Source: Bartonella sp. HY038 (GTDB lineage Bacteria; Pseudomonadota; Alphaproteobacteria; Rhizobiales; Rhizobiaceae). Taken from it: 64,000 nt of DNA. Positions within the stretch are counted from its first letter, which is position 1, and every line of letters starts with the position of its first letter. Shown here piece after piece: positions 26,825-35,149 of the stretch. Made by a program: the position numbers and the translations under genes. The notes below the pieces were generated by a model. The model was not told where the DNA came from and did no database searches. It saw only the letters and a list, made by a program, of their open reading frames with translations. The stretch is taken from NCBI RefSeq assembly GCF_014117425.1, contig NZ_CP059725.1:3213501-3277500 (forward strand). Direction: 5' to 3'.

Positions 26825-26860
26825 AATAAATGCCAATTTAAAATTCAATTGGCATTTATT
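26825..26860 (-). terminator. Terminator of the VOC gene
   Basis: AATAAATGCCAATT (26825-26838) pairs with AATTGGCATTTATT (26847-26860). On the minus strand a T-rich tail follows. Confidence 0.75.
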
Positions 26861-26897
26861 GTATTAAACTAACAAAGGTAATTATAAACCTTTAGAA

Positions 26898-27290
26898 TTA
26901 TAATGGTTGGTCTTCGTTTTGGCAGATAGATAGAACATAACCATTACAATCTTCAAAATCGGCAGACAAACCACCTGGAACTGGCGAAACACCATTAATA
27001 ATAGTAATGCCTGCCTGCTCCAAGCCATCGACAATCTTATTAATGCCACCATTGGGTAAGTTAAAAACTGTAACAGGAAAAGTTGAACCTTCAACTTCAC
27101 CTTCAAAGAAAACCAACTCAACACCGTCATTTTGATTAACAATTAAAAAGGTTTCGTCTTCATCTATAAGGCGGGTGACTTTTAAACCTAAAAGATCTTC
27201 ATAAAATTTTTGCGTTTCATCAAGATCATTAGCTAAAAATATCAAATTACAAACTTTACTATCTTTCAAAAATTGTGGCTTATCACTCAT
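26898..27290 (-). CDS. VOC (glyoxalase/bleomycin-resistance) family protein
   Basis: The 130-residue protein has the paired beta-alpha-beta-beta-beta modules of the vicinal oxygen chelate fold: NLIFLANDLDETQKFYEDLLGLKV at the start, then ETFLIVNQNDGVELVFFEGEVEG, and GITIINGVSPVPGGLSADFEDCNGYVLSICQ at the end. Members include dioxygenases, epimerases and resistance proteins; the substrate is unknown. GAGGGAATTAATC precedes the ATG. The gene is a single unit. Confidence 0.85.
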   Translation of the reverse strand: MSDKPQFLKDSKVCNLIFLANDLDETQKFYEDLLGLKVTRLIDEDETFLIVNQNDGVELVFFEGEVEGSTFPVTVFNLPNGGINKIVDGLEQAGITIINGVSPVPGGLSADFEDCNGYVLSICQNEDQPL

Positions 27291-27361
27291 GATTAATTCC
27301 CTCTTAGGTTACATATTACCCTTTTATACAAGATGAGCCTTACAACTATATGTCAAATAAA

Positions 27362-27396
27362 AAATGCCCCGCAACAACTTATGCAGGGCATTTTTT
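27362..27396 (-). terminator. Terminator of mgtA
   Basis: AAATGCCC pairs with GGGCATTT, with an inner GCA/TGC extension. On the minus strand a TTTTTTAT tail follows. It sits 18 bp after the mgtA stop. Confidence 0.75.
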
Positions 27397-27413
27397 AATT
27401 TAAAAATTCAATC

Positions 27414-30149
27414 TTAGAACCATTCACCGAATTTGCGGATATAAAATACCTTCATACCTTGTGCAACGCAGCAATAGGCAAACAATGTACCGACAAGCCA
27501 TGGGAAGTAGCTCCATGGTAATGGAACAAGCCCAACATAATGACCAAGGGGTGAGAATGGAATATAAATACCAATAGCCATAATCACGCTGGTTGTTAAT
27601 AGAACAGGCAAGGCAGCCGTGCTTTGAATGAACGGAATCTTACGAGTACGCAACATATGCACAACCAAAGTCTGTGATAGCAAGCCTTCAATAAACCAAC
27701 CAGATTGGAACAATGATTGCATTTCAGCCGAATTGGCGGCAAAGACAAACCACATAAGGGCAAAGGTGGTGATATCGAAGATGGACGATGTTGGCCCAAT
27801 ATAAAGCATGAAACGGCCAATGTTACGGGCGCTCCACTTACGGGGTTTGGCAAGATAATCCTTATCCATTTTATCCCAAGGCAAGGATAATTGTGAAATA
27901 TCATAAAGCAAGTTTTGCAAGAGCAAGTGAATTGCAAGCATTGGCAAGAACGGAATAAAGGCACTTGCGACAAGAACCGAGAACACATTACCGAAATTGG
28001 AACTTGCAGTCATATTAAGATATTTCATAATATTACCAAAGGTTTCACGACCCTTGATAACACCTTCTTCCAAGATCATTAGACTTTTTTCAAGCAGAAT
28101 AATATCGGCTGTTTCCTTGGCAATATCGGTAGCTGTATCAACCGAAATACCCACATCTGCATCACGCAAGGCTGGCGCATCATTAATGCCATCACCAAGG
28201 AAACCCACTGTATGGCCATTGGCTTGCAAGGCTTTAAGAACACGAGACTTTTGCAATGGTGTCAATTTGGCAAATACAGTGCGTTCTTCAACTTTTTCGC
28301 GCAATTCATGTTCGCCCATAGCCTCAATCTCGCGACCTAATAAAGGCACACCCGGCTCAAGACCAACTTCACGACAAACCTTGGTGGTCACAATCGCATT
28401 GTCACCAGTTAAAACTTTGACGGCAACACCATTTTCGCGCAAGGCAGCAATGGCAGGACGCGCAGTTTCTTTGGGAGGATCAAGGAAAGTTAAAAAGCCT
28501 TCAACAATAAGATCGCTTTCAATGCTAGTTTTATAAAGTTCCGCCTTTTCTTCCTCTTTCAAGCGGCGTGTTGCAACGATTAACACGCGGAAGCCATCAC
28601 GATTATAAAGTTCGGCAATTTCAGTTAATTTTTGTCGTGCCATAGCATCCATGGGACGGGCTTCTTCGCCATCGCGCCAATAGGATGAAATAGAAAGCAT
28701 TTCTTCAACTGCGCCCTTGGTGACAAGGATATGATCTTTTTTCATATTTTCAAGGACGATAGACAAACGCCGGCGCATGAAATCAAAGGGAATTTCATCA
28801 ACCTTGCGATATGCGCGCATAGAAGGATCATCTTGGAAGGATTGGCCAGAGTGAACAACCGCCTGATCCATCAAATTGCGCATACCACTTTGGTGGAATG
28901 AGTTAAGCCAACCAAGTTCCAAAACGCGATTATCTTTGGCACCAAAATTATTGATATGGTGTTCAAGAATAATTTTGTCCTGTGTCAATGTGCCTGTTTT
29001 ATCGGTACATAAAACATCCATCGCACCAAAATTTTGAATGGCGTTCAAACGCTTGACCACAACTTTGCGCTTTGCCATGGATACGGCACCCTTGGCAAGG
29101 TTGGCCGACACAATCAATGGCAGCATTTCAGGGGTAAGACCAACAGCAACCGCAACAGAGAACAGGAACGCCTCAAGCCAATCGCCCTTTGAAAGACCAT
29201 TAATGACAAAAACAATCGGTACCATGACCAGCATGAAGCGAATAAGCAGCCAACTAACCGAATTAACGCCGCGATCAAAAGCGGTTTGTGAGCGTGTGCC
29301 CACTACCGATTTTGCCAAGGAACCAAAATAGGTTGATGGACCAGTTGCGATAACCAATGCCTTAGCATTACCACTCACCACATTCGTACCCATAAAGCAT
29401 AAGTTGGGTAGATCAAGAATTTCAGTTTTTTCACTTGCTACTGCATCGGCATGTTTTTCACTGACAGCGCTCAATGTATCATATTTTTCGACCGGTAAAG
29501 CTTCACCAGTAAGAACGGCTTGAGACACGAAAAGATCACGTGAATCAATAAGACGCACGTCGCCTGGAATCATGTCACCAGCTGAAAGATAAACAATGTC
29601 ACCGCTGACCAGTTCTCGCATGGCAATTTCCATACGCTTTGGCTCAGATGAATTATCTGCACGGCGTAAAACCGTTGCGGTTGTGCGCACCATTGCTTTT
29701 AAGGCATCTGCCGCTTTACCAGAGCGATATTCTTGCCAAAAGCGCAAAATACCGCTGATCATTACCATGGTAAGAACAATGATAACACCAGTAAGGTCTG
29801 TTTCTTCGCCAGCACGCAAGGGCAACCAATAGTCGGTTACAAATTGGATCGCCGCTAGCATAAGCAGAACAAAGATGAATGGATTTTTAAAAGCAATTAA
29901 AAGCTGGATAAAGGCAGGTGGCCGTTTATCATGAGCGACTTCATTTGGGCCGTCATTGCTAAAGCGAGCTTGCGCATCTGCCGTTGTCAAGCCATCAAGG
30001 CTCGCATGGAGGTTATTTAAGGTGTTTTCAAGGCTATTTTGCGCCTCGCGTGCCGCTTGGGCATTAAAGCCACCATTCTTCCCATTAGCTTTATGCTTAG
30101 AAGAATTGGACTTTGGGTCGTTATGTGACAAATTTTTATTGCTTGTCAT
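27414..30149 (-). CDS. mgtA: Magnesium-translocating P-type ATPase
   Basis: The 911-residue P3B ATPase imports Mg2+. It has a low-complexity Asn/Lys/Ser-rich N-terminal tail (1-35), the actuator TGEALPV (214-220), the transmembrane TPEMLPLIV (339-347) specific to MgtA/B, the phosphorylation site D383KTGT, the nucleotide-binding TKGAVEEML, and the hinge GDGINDAPALRDADVGI. About ten transmembrane segments are visible. AGGAG lies 6 bases before the ATG and can be sequestered by an upstream CTCCT. The gene is single, with a strong terminator. The long leader with an acidic upstream ORF suggests Mg2+-dependent control. Confidence 0.95.
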   Translation of the reverse strand: MTSNKNLSHNDPKSNSSKHKANGKNGGFNAQAAREAQNSLENTLNNLHASLDGLTTADAQARFSNDGPNEVAHDKRPPAFIQLLIAFKNPFIFVLLMLAAIQFVTDYWLPLRAGEETDLTGVIIVLTMVMISGILRFWQEYRSGKAADALKAMVRTTATVLRRADNSSEPKRMEIAMRELVSGDIVYLSAGDMIPGDVRLIDSRDLFVSQAVLTGEALPVEKYDTLSAVSEKHADAVASEKTEILDLPNLCFMGTNVVSGNAKALVIATGPSTYFGSLAKSVVGTRSQTAFDRGVNSVSWLLIRFMLVMVPIVFVINGLSKGDWLEAFLFSVAVAVGLTPEMLPLIVSANLAKGAVSMAKRKVVVKRLNAIQNFGAMDVLCTDKTGTLTQDKIILEHHINNFGAKDNRVLELGWLNSFHQSGMRNLMDQAVVHSGQSFQDDPSMRAYRKVDEIPFDFMRRRLSIVLENMKKDHILVTKGAVEEMLSISSYWRDGEEARPMDAMARQKLTEIAELYNRDGFRVLIVATRRLKEEEKAELYKTSIESDLIVEGFLTFLDPPKETARPAIAALRENGVAVKVLTGDNAIVTTKVCREVGLEPGVPLLGREIEAMGEHELREKVEERTVFAKLTPLQKSRVLKALQANGHTVGFLGDGINDAPALRDADVGISVDTATDIAKETADIILLEKSLMILEEGVIKGRETFGNIMKYLNMTASSNFGNVFSVLVASAFIPFLPMLAIHLLLQNLLYDISQLSLPWDKMDKDYLAKPRKWSARNIGRFMLYIGPTSSIFDITTFALMWFVFAANSAEMQSLFQSGWFIEGLLSQTLVVHMLRTRKIPFIQSTAALPVLLTTSVIMAIGIYIPFSPLGHYVGLVPLPWSYFPWLVGTLFAYCCVAQGMKVFYIRKFGEWF

Positions 30150-30153
30150 GGCA

Positions 30154-30200
30154 AACTCCTGTCGCGCGCCTAAGCGAGCAACATTAAGGAGTTACCTTAA
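30154..30200 (-). promoter_or_regulatory. Alternative hairpins controlling the mgtA ribosome-binding site
   Basis: On the minus strand AACTCCT (30193-30187) is perfectly complementary to AGGAGTT (30160-30154), the mgtA Shine-Dalgarno. An earlier TTAAGG (30200-30195) can instead pair with CCTTAA (30189-30184), leaving the Shine-Dalgarno free. The two hairpins share the CTCCT segment and exclude each other. The stop codon of the upstream ORF lies between them (30194-30192), so ribosome position could decide which forms. Confidence 0.6.
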
Positions 30201-30305
30201 GGCTACTCTAACCACTTTGAGCGCGTTTTTGCATTCTTTAAATTCTTTATATTTCTGCCGACTTCGTCCTATATCGTCGGCGTCTATACTGTCGGGGTCA
30301 TCCAT
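30192..30305 (-). CDS. mgtA leader peptide (MgtL-like acidic upstream ORF)
   Basis: The 37-codon ORF begins MDDPDSIDADDI, continues with a basic second half (GRSRQKYKEFKECKN...) and ends VVRVALR with TAA. GGAGA sits 8 bases before the ATG (30313-30317). It ends 42 bp before mgtA on the same strand. Enterobacterial mgtL begins MEPDP, and such acidic/Pro starts destabilise the translating ribosome when Mg2+ is low, which signals mgtA expression. The similarity is in position and composition, not alignment. No experimental support exists that I know of. Confidence 0.55.
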   Translation of the reverse strand: MDDPDSIDADDIGRSRQKYKEFKECKNALKVVRVALR

Positions 30306-30863
30306 ATGACTATCTCCAGTGAAAAGCCGGGTGTTAGATATATCTGCCATTGGCAAATCCCTAAAACCAAGCTTTTATCTTGTAACTAATTCCAACTTTA
30401 AGCATTAGCGCTTTGATTTATGAATTAGTTGATCGATGTTTTTATTATTGTGCCAACAAAACTGTGATGTGTGAAACACATCACCCACTATTGTTGAAAA
30501 GAAAGGTTATTTGTTAATTAGAAAGCAAATGCTGCTGCTTAGCCTTGAAGGCCTCCATTATAAAGCCGCATCTTTTGCCTGTTGGAATTTTCACCCCAAG
30601 CTAAAACACTGATGCCACAGACTGCAGGCATAAAACAATTATCCATAATCATAGAAATGATATACCTAAGTATATGTTTTCTATGCCTATGCATGGTTGC
30701 CTTTCTTTCATGTGACAGGCAAAGTAAACAAATCCAATTTTTATGGGAAAGATGAAAATAATGCCCGACTGCGACAGTAGTTACATATTAAAAATAAGCC
30801 GTAAAAGCTTTTAAAGGTCGCAGTAAATGTGCCTTTTAAAGCTTTGGCTAGAAAGGCACTAAA
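30306..30863. other. Divergent intergenic region upstream of mgtA
   Basis: About 560 bp must carry the mgtA promoter and the promoter of the small genes at 30864. It contains an 11-bp palindrome TGCCATTGGCA (30345-30355) and a near-perfect 21-bp palindrome at 30463-30483. I see no coding region. Confidence 0.5.
30463..30483. promoter_or_regulatory. Perfect 9-bp inverted repeat (operator-like)
   Basis: GTGATGTGT (30463-30471) and ACACATCAC (30475-30483) are perfect inverted arms around GAA. It could be an operator for mgtA or for the divergent small genes. No T tract follows, so a terminator is unlikely. Confidence 0.4.
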
Positions 30864-31124
30864 ATGACAATGAACACCAATCGCGGTTTTGCCCGCAATT
30901 TCTCTGCCAAAAATAATGGCCGTTTCTCAACCAATCCAGCTCAATTTATTGGTATTTACTTAAAAAGAAAATTTGCAGAAGTAGCATTGCAAAATGCAGC
31001 TCCTCAGCAGCGTCAAGTAAATGAGCTTAACATGGTTTGCAAATGGGTGCGTGATCCAGCAACTGGCCATATGGAATGCTTTTGGCAAAAAACAAGTTCC
31101 GATATGGAGACAAGATATGTTTGA
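30864..31124 (+). CDS. Small hypothetical protein (86 aa)
   Basis: The product is basic in its first half (RGFARNFSAKNNGRFSTN...YLKRKFAEVA) and ends with MVCKWVRDPATGHMECFWQ, a C-x-W-x-R-D-x-x-T-G-x-x-x-C-x-W motif seen in short uncharacterised alphaproteobacterial proteins; the two Cys may bind metal or form a disulfide. An AGAAAGG precedes the ATG. Its 3' end overlaps the next small gene by 8 bp in another frame, which argues for a real coupled pair. Confidence 0.6.
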   Translation: MTMNTNRGFARNFSAKNNGRFSTNPAQFIGIYLKRKFAEVALQNAAPQQRQVNELNMVCKWVRDPATGHMECFWQKTSSDMETRYV

Positions 31125-31332
31125 AGCTATGACCCTTGCTGGTTTTGGTCAACAAATATTGGCAGCTTTAGTTGTTTTGCTCTTTGCTGGTGCAACATTT
31201 TTGAGAATCTATCTTATTTGCCCTTTGCATGCCAACTTGAGAGAGCTTTTTTCAGATAGTGAGCAAGACCAAGGAGCTTCGAGCGAATATGGTCAATTAA
31301 GTACAATTGAAGCAACGCTTGTTAAACAGTAA
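31117..31332 (+). CDS. Small single-span membrane protein (71 aa)
   Basis: From ATG 31117 the product is MFEAMTLAGFGQQILAALVV..., with one transmembrane helix (about residues 8-30, ILAALVVLLFAGATFLRIYL) and an acidic, Ser/Gln-rich tail. A GGAG about 8 bases upstream supports this start over the in-frame ATG at 31021, which lies inside the previous gene. No family recognised. It overlaps the end of the 86-aa gene. Confidence 0.6.
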   Translation: MFEAMTLAGFGQQILAALVVLLFAGATFLRIYLICPLHANLRELFSDSEQDQGASSEYGQLSTIEATLVKQ

Positions 31333-31344
31333 AGACCGACTTAT

Positions 31345-31472
31345 TGCCTTAAAAGTGATAGGGATATTTGTCAATTTGTCCTCCCATTCCTATTCTATCC
31401 CTGCCAGGATTTTTGACCAATGAATAATTGGGTGGAGCTTGCAAATATCCCTATCACCTTTAAGGCATTTTT
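31345..31472 (+). ncRNA. Long hairpin; candidate structured RNA or terminator
   Basis: Two 26-nt arms (31345-31370 and 31442-31467, beginning TGCCTTAAA and ending TTTAAGGCA) are complementary at 25 of 26 positions. The 71-nt apex contains CTCC/GGAG pairing and a CCAAT-GAATA-ATTGG hairpin (31417-31431), plus an exposed anti-Shine-Dalgarno-like TCCTCCC. A T5 tract (31468-31472) follows directly. It is too elaborate for a simple terminator. It may be a small RNA with its own terminator, or a MITE-like insertion. I cannot assign it to a known family. Confidence 0.45.
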
Positions 31473-31612
31473 GGCTCATATTTTTTTGAACATTTTTCAT
31501 TTAACAAAAATCTCAACCCATATTAGCTGTATTTAGACAAGATATTACTTGGCAACAAATTAAGACTATTTTCATTTTACAAAATGCGATAAAAAGGCAT
31601 GACGACATTGGC

Positions 31613-32680
31613 ATGAATAGGAATACAAGGCTGAAAATAAAAAATCTGTTCACCAAAGCTGCTCTTGCCCCGCTCCTTGGCATTATTTTTATTCTTGATA
31701 CTATTTCAAGATTAGAAATTGCTGCGGCGGTTTTTTATATTGTTGTCATATTGATCAGCGCACGTTTTTTGAGTCAGCGCGGCATATGGATATTAAGCGT
31801 TATTTGTATTGGGCTCACGGTTTTATCCTTCTTTTTAACCCGTAGCGGCGCGCCAGAAGCAGGTCTTGTTAATTGTGTTATTGCTTTAATGGCTCTTATA
31901 TTGACTAGCTATTTGGTAACGCGCGCACAAAATGCTGAAGATTTAGCATTTAAGGCAACGCAACAATTAAACCGCGTTGCCCGTATTAAAAGTCTAGGAG
32001 AATTAACCGCCTCTATTGCTCATGAAATTAATCAACCGCTTGCCGCCGCCGGATCGAGCGCTGATGCTTGTCGTAATTGGTTGAAAAAAGATCCAGTTGA
32101 GGTAGAACGAGCATTAATTGCCTTAGAACGAATAAACCGTGAAATTAGCCGTGCATCTGATGTTATTACCCGCATTCGCTCACTTGCTAAAAATGAAACG
32201 CCACATAAACAAGCCTATGATCTCAACGATATTGTTGAAGAGGCTATTGCCCTTGCGAGCCATTTAATTGAGCGCCATCTCATACACCTTGAATGGGAAA
32301 AAGATGAGCAGCCTTTGTTAATTAACGCCGATAAGGTGCAAATGTTACAAGTTATTACCAATATTATTTTGAATGCGATTGAAGCCGTCCGGCAAAAAAG
32401 ACCGGAAGAACGCAATATACTTGTGGTAACCAATTATTATCAACACCGTGTTCAATTATCAGTTATTGATAGCGGTTGTGGGATGAGCGACCAACAAATA
32501 ACCCAAATATTCGATGCTTTTTGGACGACCAGAGAAGGGGGCACTGGCCTTGGTTTAACCTTGTGCCGTGCTATTGTTGAGGCGCATCGCGGCATTATTA
32601 CAGTCGAACATAATCCGAAAGGTGGGGCAATCTTTAGCATTTCCCTGCCAGAAAATAAAATTAATCGGAGTGAGCCATGA
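31613..32680 (+). CDS. Membrane sensor histidine kinase
   Basis: The 355-residue kinase has about four N-terminal transmembrane helices (residues 16-105) with little periplasmic sequence, then the dimerisation/phosphoacceptor helix SLGELTASIAHEINQPLAAA (H137), and the ATPase domain with the N box NIILNAIEAV, the G1 box DSGCGMSD and GGTGLGLTLC. The HEINQPL type is shared with FixL/DctB-like kinases. The signal may be sensed within the membrane. Its stop overlaps the response-regulator start as ATGA, so the pair is coupled. Confidence 0.9.
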   Translation: MNRNTRLKIKNLFTKAALAPLLGIIFILDTISRLEIAAAVFYIVVILISARFLSQRGIWILSVICIGLTVLSFFLTRSGAPEAGLVNCVIALMALILTSYLVTRAQNAEDLAFKATQQLNRVARIKSLGELTASIAHEINQPLAAAGSSADACRNWLKKDPVEVERALIALERINREISRASDVITRIRSLAKNETPHKQAYDLNDIVEEAIALASHLIERHLIHLEWEKDEQPLLINADKVQMLQVITNIILNAIEAVRQKRPEERNILVVTNYYQHRVQLSVIDSGCGMSDQQITQIFDAFWTTREGGTGLGLTLCRAIVEAHRGIITVEHNPKGGAIFSISLPENKINRSEP

Positions 32681-33297
32681 CGGATACAAGAAAACTGGTT
32701 TATGTCATTGATGACGATCTTGCTGTGCGCGAAGCACTTGATGATTTATTAGCATCAGTCAATCTAGAAACAGCATCCTTTGCCGATGTGGAAACATTTT
32801 TAAGTGCCGAGCATCCCCATTGTCCATCTTGTCTTGTGCTTGATGTAAGAATGCCGGGCCAAAGTGGCATGGATTTTCACGATAAGATGAAAAATTTTGA
32901 CCTCGATATTCCGGTAATTTTTATTACAGGCCATGGTGATATTGCTATGTCAGTTACCGCTATGAAGCGCGGTGCGGTTGATTTTTTGGAAAAACCGTTT
33001 CGCGATCAAGATTTATTAGAAGCAATTAACCGTGCATTGACTGTGAGCGAAGAAAACCTGCGCCATAGAGATAGTCATGTTCAATTGCAACGTCGTTATA
33101 GTCTACTAAATAGTGGTGAACGCGCTGTTATGGATTATGTGGTGCAAGGCTTTTTAAACAAGCAAATTGCTGCCGAACTTAATGTGAGTGAAATTACAGT
33201 TAAAGTACGACGTGGCAATGTCATGCAAAAAATGAAGGCAAAAACCCTTGCGGATCTTATCCGTTTTGGTCAAGAGCTTCATAAGGTAGGCGCTTAA
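32677..33297 (+). CDS. FixJ/LuxR-type response regulator
   Basis: The 206-residue regulator has a receiver domain with the acidic pocket IDDD (11-14), phosphorylation site D56 (LVLDVRMPG), switch Thr in FITGHGD and Lys in FLEKPF. A LuxR/FixJ helix-turn-helix follows near residues 145-200 (LNSGERAVMDYVVQGFLNKQIAAELNVSEITVKVRRGNVMQKM). It is translationally coupled to the histidine kinase. Targets are unknown. No terminator is evident after it. Confidence 0.92.
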   Translation: MTDTRKLVYVIDDDLAVREALDDLLASVNLETASFADVETFLSAEHPHCPSCLVLDVRMPGQSGMDFHDKMKNFDLDIPVIFITGHGDIAMSVTAMKRGAVDFLEKPFRDQDLLEAINRALTVSEENLRHRDSHVQLQRRYSLLNSGERAVMDYVVQGFLNKQIAAELNVSEITVKVRRGNVMQKMKAKTLADLIRFGQELHKVGA

Positions 33298-33828
33298 TGG
33301 CGATTTTATCGTGGGTGTGCATTTGTCTTTAAACACTTAAATGTAAAATATGCTCGTCATCCAAAATGAAATACCCAAAAACTGCAAATTTTTGAAACAA
33401 AAGCTCATGAAAAGCTCATGGGAAATCAGCTTTAGTTAATTGAACGGCTTTTAAAAAGCTATAACTATCGAATGACAGAGCAAAAGACGAATCATTATGG
33501 CGTCAAATGCGGCGACAAACATCAAATATGCAGCACTTCATAGCAGTGGCTTCGTTTAAATGTGCTTTAAAACATTTTTAAGAGCAATAAGTTGAACAAA
33601 GCGTCAATGTTTAACTCACCTGCAAATAAATAAACAATATCGCAATAATCTACATCAGCTAACACCAATTAAAAAAACTCAATCAAGTTTATGTTGCGAG
33701 CTCTATTTGCCTTTGGGTTATATCTAAAGACCATGAACTTTGGTGAAGAGGAAATATTTGATGAGCTTTCGATGACATCAATATTTTAACCTAAGAGGGG
33801 CAGCCCCCTAGATTATAAACGGCAATAA
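33298..33828. other. Intergenic region after the response regulator
   Basis: About 530 bp without a supported gene. A short direct repeat of AAAGCTCATG occurs near 33402-33420 and a GGGG/CCCC hairpin at about 33795-33809. I see no recognisable protein remnant. Confidence 0.45.
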
Positions 33829-33857
33829 AAAAGCCCCGCGCAATGCACGGGGCTTTT
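33829..33857 (-). terminator. Terminator of the Omp25/31-like gene
   Basis: AAAAGCCCCG (33829-33838) pairs with CGGGGCTTTT (33848-33857). A T run follows on the minus strand, 20 bp after the stop. Confidence 0.85.
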
Positions 33858-33877
33858 CTAATAGAAACAAATTCAGA

Positions 33878-34687
33878 TTAGAACTTGTAAGCTACACCAA
33901 CGCGAACGTCGTTTGACTTGTAGTCAATCTTTTCTTTGAAGGTCTGGCCAGTTGTATGGGTATAAGTGTTTGTCTTATCACCATAATCAGCATAGCGGTA
34001 TTCAAGACGTACAAGAACATTATCTGTTACTGCATAGTCAACGCCAGCGCCGATTGTCCAACCGGTCATTGTGTTTGAAGTGCTGTAACCAAGGCTTGAG
34101 CCTGGAACTTCAGCAAGGCTTGCTGGGTTTGCACTTGTCAAATAGTTACGACCATTAGTGTCAACTTTAGTGTAAGCAACACCGCCAGCTACGTAAGGCA
34201 TGAAACGATCCATTGCATAACCTACACGAACGCGAGTAGCACCAGCCCATTTTTGCTTGATGTTGCCTTCGCTGTTGTAGTTATAAGGTGACAATGGGTC
34301 AATGCCATAACGTGCAACTGAAGAGTAGCTGTCTTTTACGTCGCCCCATACGAAATCGGTTTCTGCGCCGAGTACGATGTTGTTGCCAACTTCAAAGTTG
34401 TAACCAGCATAAAGACCGCCTACGAAACCGTTGCCATCTGGGCTCCAGTTAACACCTTGAGTGTAACCAACTGGCAAGAAGCCAATGTTACGTTCAGATT
34501 TAACATTTGAATCTGACCAAGTGCCACCGATCTGACCACCAACATATGCACCAGTCCAGCTAAATGTAGGAACTGTTACAACTGGAGCTGGCTCATAAGG
34601 AGCTGGCTGAACGATATCAGCTGCGTTTGCTGCTGTTGCTGCGATAAGGGCTGCAGCTGATGCTGCGATAAGATACTTAATATTCAT
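33878..34687 (-). CDS. Omp25/Omp31-family outer-membrane beta-barrel protein
   Basis: The 269-residue protein has a signal peptide (MNIKYLIAASAAALIAATAANAAD), a short Pro-rich linker (IVQPAPYEPAPVVTVP), then an eight-stranded barrel opening with FSWTGAYVGGQIGGTWSD and ending VRVGVAYKF with the terminal Phe needed for BAM assembly. It matches the Omp25/31 family major surface proteins of Brucella and Bartonella. I start at ATG 34687, which lies 8 bases after GGAG; two upstream in-frame ATGs do not. It is monocistronic and probably highly expressed. Confidence 0.9.
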   Translation of the reverse strand: MNIKYLIAASAAALIAATAANAADIVQPAPYEPAPVVTVPTFSWTGAYVGGQIGGTWSDSNVKSERNIGFLPVGYTQGVNWSPDGNGFVGGLYAGYNFEVGNNIVLGAETDFVWGDVKDSYSSVARYGIDPLSPYNYNSEGNIKQKWAGATRVRVGYAMDRFMPYVAGGVAYTKVDTNGRNYLTSANPASLAEVPGSSLGYSTSNTMTGWTIGAGVDYAVTDNVLVRLEYRYADYGDKTNTYTHTTGQTFKEKIDYKSNDVRVGVAYKF

Positions 34688-35149
34688 TTTCATTTCTCCA
34701 TGCAAAGAACTGCAATTAAGTTCAATATAGTCGCTCTAGCAAAAAAGTCTGTAGTAAAAAAGCCACACCTAGCGAAATGTGCACAAACTTACCGAAAAAA
34801 GCGAAAAAGCGAAAATTCTTTAGTAAACAAAATGTTAACTCATCTCGTTTTTGACATAATTGCGCCTTTGTTCGTCCATGTTCGATGCTAAACCATGGCG
34901 AATATGCCTTATTTCTAATAAAAGATGGGCGAATCTTTCAAATTTTAAGCAGAATCGAAACGGATTCGGTCAAAAAATAAAATAATTTCTTTTCTTAATT
35001 TTTTTATTTTTTGGTTTGCCAGATTGTCGGTCGTTAATTGCGAAAGAACTTTTACGCCTACTCGATAGATTCTGCCCAATGAGGGCAATTGCTGCAAATG
35101 GGCGGCTAGGGCAAATCGATTGTGAAATAAGTTACATTAAGGAATTTCC
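34688..35149. other. Promoter region of the Omp25/31-like gene
   Basis: About 460 bp without a gene, AT-rich, containing a GAATC-N6-GATTC inverted repeat near 34952-34967. A long untranslated leader for the outer-membrane gene is likely. Confidence 0.45.

Noticed and set aside
27997..28536. 179-codon ORF opposite mgtA
   Set aside because: It lies antisense inside the well-supported mgtA gene and is Ser/Arg/Thr-rich, as expected for a shadow frame.
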